DNA from: Actinomycetota bacterium
GTDB taxonomy: Bacteria > Actinomycetota > Actinomycetes > Propionibacteriales > Nocardioidaceae
Direction: 5' to 3'
Assembly: GCA_009702305.1 (NCBI GenBank)
Contig: WLIH01000219.1
Coordinates: 1-5,529, forward strand
DNA length: 5,529 nucleotides
In this document: positions 5,489-5,529 of the stretch, in pieces
Position numbering within the stretch: position 1 is the first letter of the stretch
How the letters are laid out: the number at the start of each line of letters is the position of its first letter
Made by a program: the position numbers and the translations under genes
Notes under the pieces: generated by a model
What the model saw: the letters and a program-made list of their open reading frames with translations, nothing else
What the model was told of the DNA's origin: nothing
The model's database searches: none

Positions 5489-5529
5489 CCGCCTCGCCGT
5501 CCTCACGACGCACCGCGGCCGGCCACCCC

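Larger units (their letters stand above)
5372..5529 (-). other. Apparent non-coding leader upstream of flbD
   Basis: At least 158 nt without a recognisable gene on either strand. On the minus strand all three frames reach stops before flbD, and none of the short open stretches resembles the C-terminus of a flagellar hook or hook-cap protein. The region probably carries the operon's promoter or 5' untranslated leader, though the 3' end of an unrecognised upstream gene at the far edge cannot be excluded. Confidence 0.55.

Overview
The window is a block of flagellar genes on the minus strand of a very GC-rich genome, with third codon positions dominated by G and C and GTG starts present. The protein sequences and the order flbD-motA-motB-fliL-fliM-fliN-fliO point to a motile actinobacterium. 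A Nocardioides-like or related member is my best guess, but the genus is not provable from this sequence. No RNA gene, mobile element, CRISPR array or clear terminator was seen.

In transcription order (right to left): 5372-5529 is non-coding as far as I can tell and probably holds the leader or promoter region of the operon. It contains a tandem 13-bp repeat, a 7-bp inverted repeat and a weak sigma-28-like -10 match. flbD (5371-4919) encodes a small flagellar accessory protein with an unusual proline-rich tail. motA (4919-4149) and motB (4147-3149) encode the stator. fliL (3152-2715) encodes the stator-associated single-pass protein. fliM (2663-1674) and fliN (1677-832) encode the switch or C-ring proteins. 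fliO (822 to the left edge) encodes the export-gate assembly protein and is cut by the window. It has no stop inside the window.

The genes are packed as one polycistronic unit. Junctions are TGATG (flbD/motA), a 1-nt gap (motA/motB), ATGA (motB/fliL), ATGA (fliM/fliN) and a 9-nt gap (fliN/fliO), so translational coupling is likely. The one exception is a 51-nt gap between fliL and fliM that carries a perfect 7-bp GC-rich hairpin and no good ribosome-binding site at the fliM GTG.

Together the products form the torque generator (MotA/MotB/FliL), the rotor switch (FliM/FliN) and the start of the type III export gate (FliO). The cores look ordinary. The unusual parts lie at the ends of the proteins: a FliO at least twice the usual length with three in-frame tandem repeat tracts and a peptide resembling the FliM CheY-docking motif; a FliM whose own docking motif is degenerate; a FliN with a long extra N-terminal domain; and a MotB with a His/Glu-repeat head and a Thr/Asp/Glu-repeat tail. 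I see no evidence of an undescribed system separate from the flagellum.
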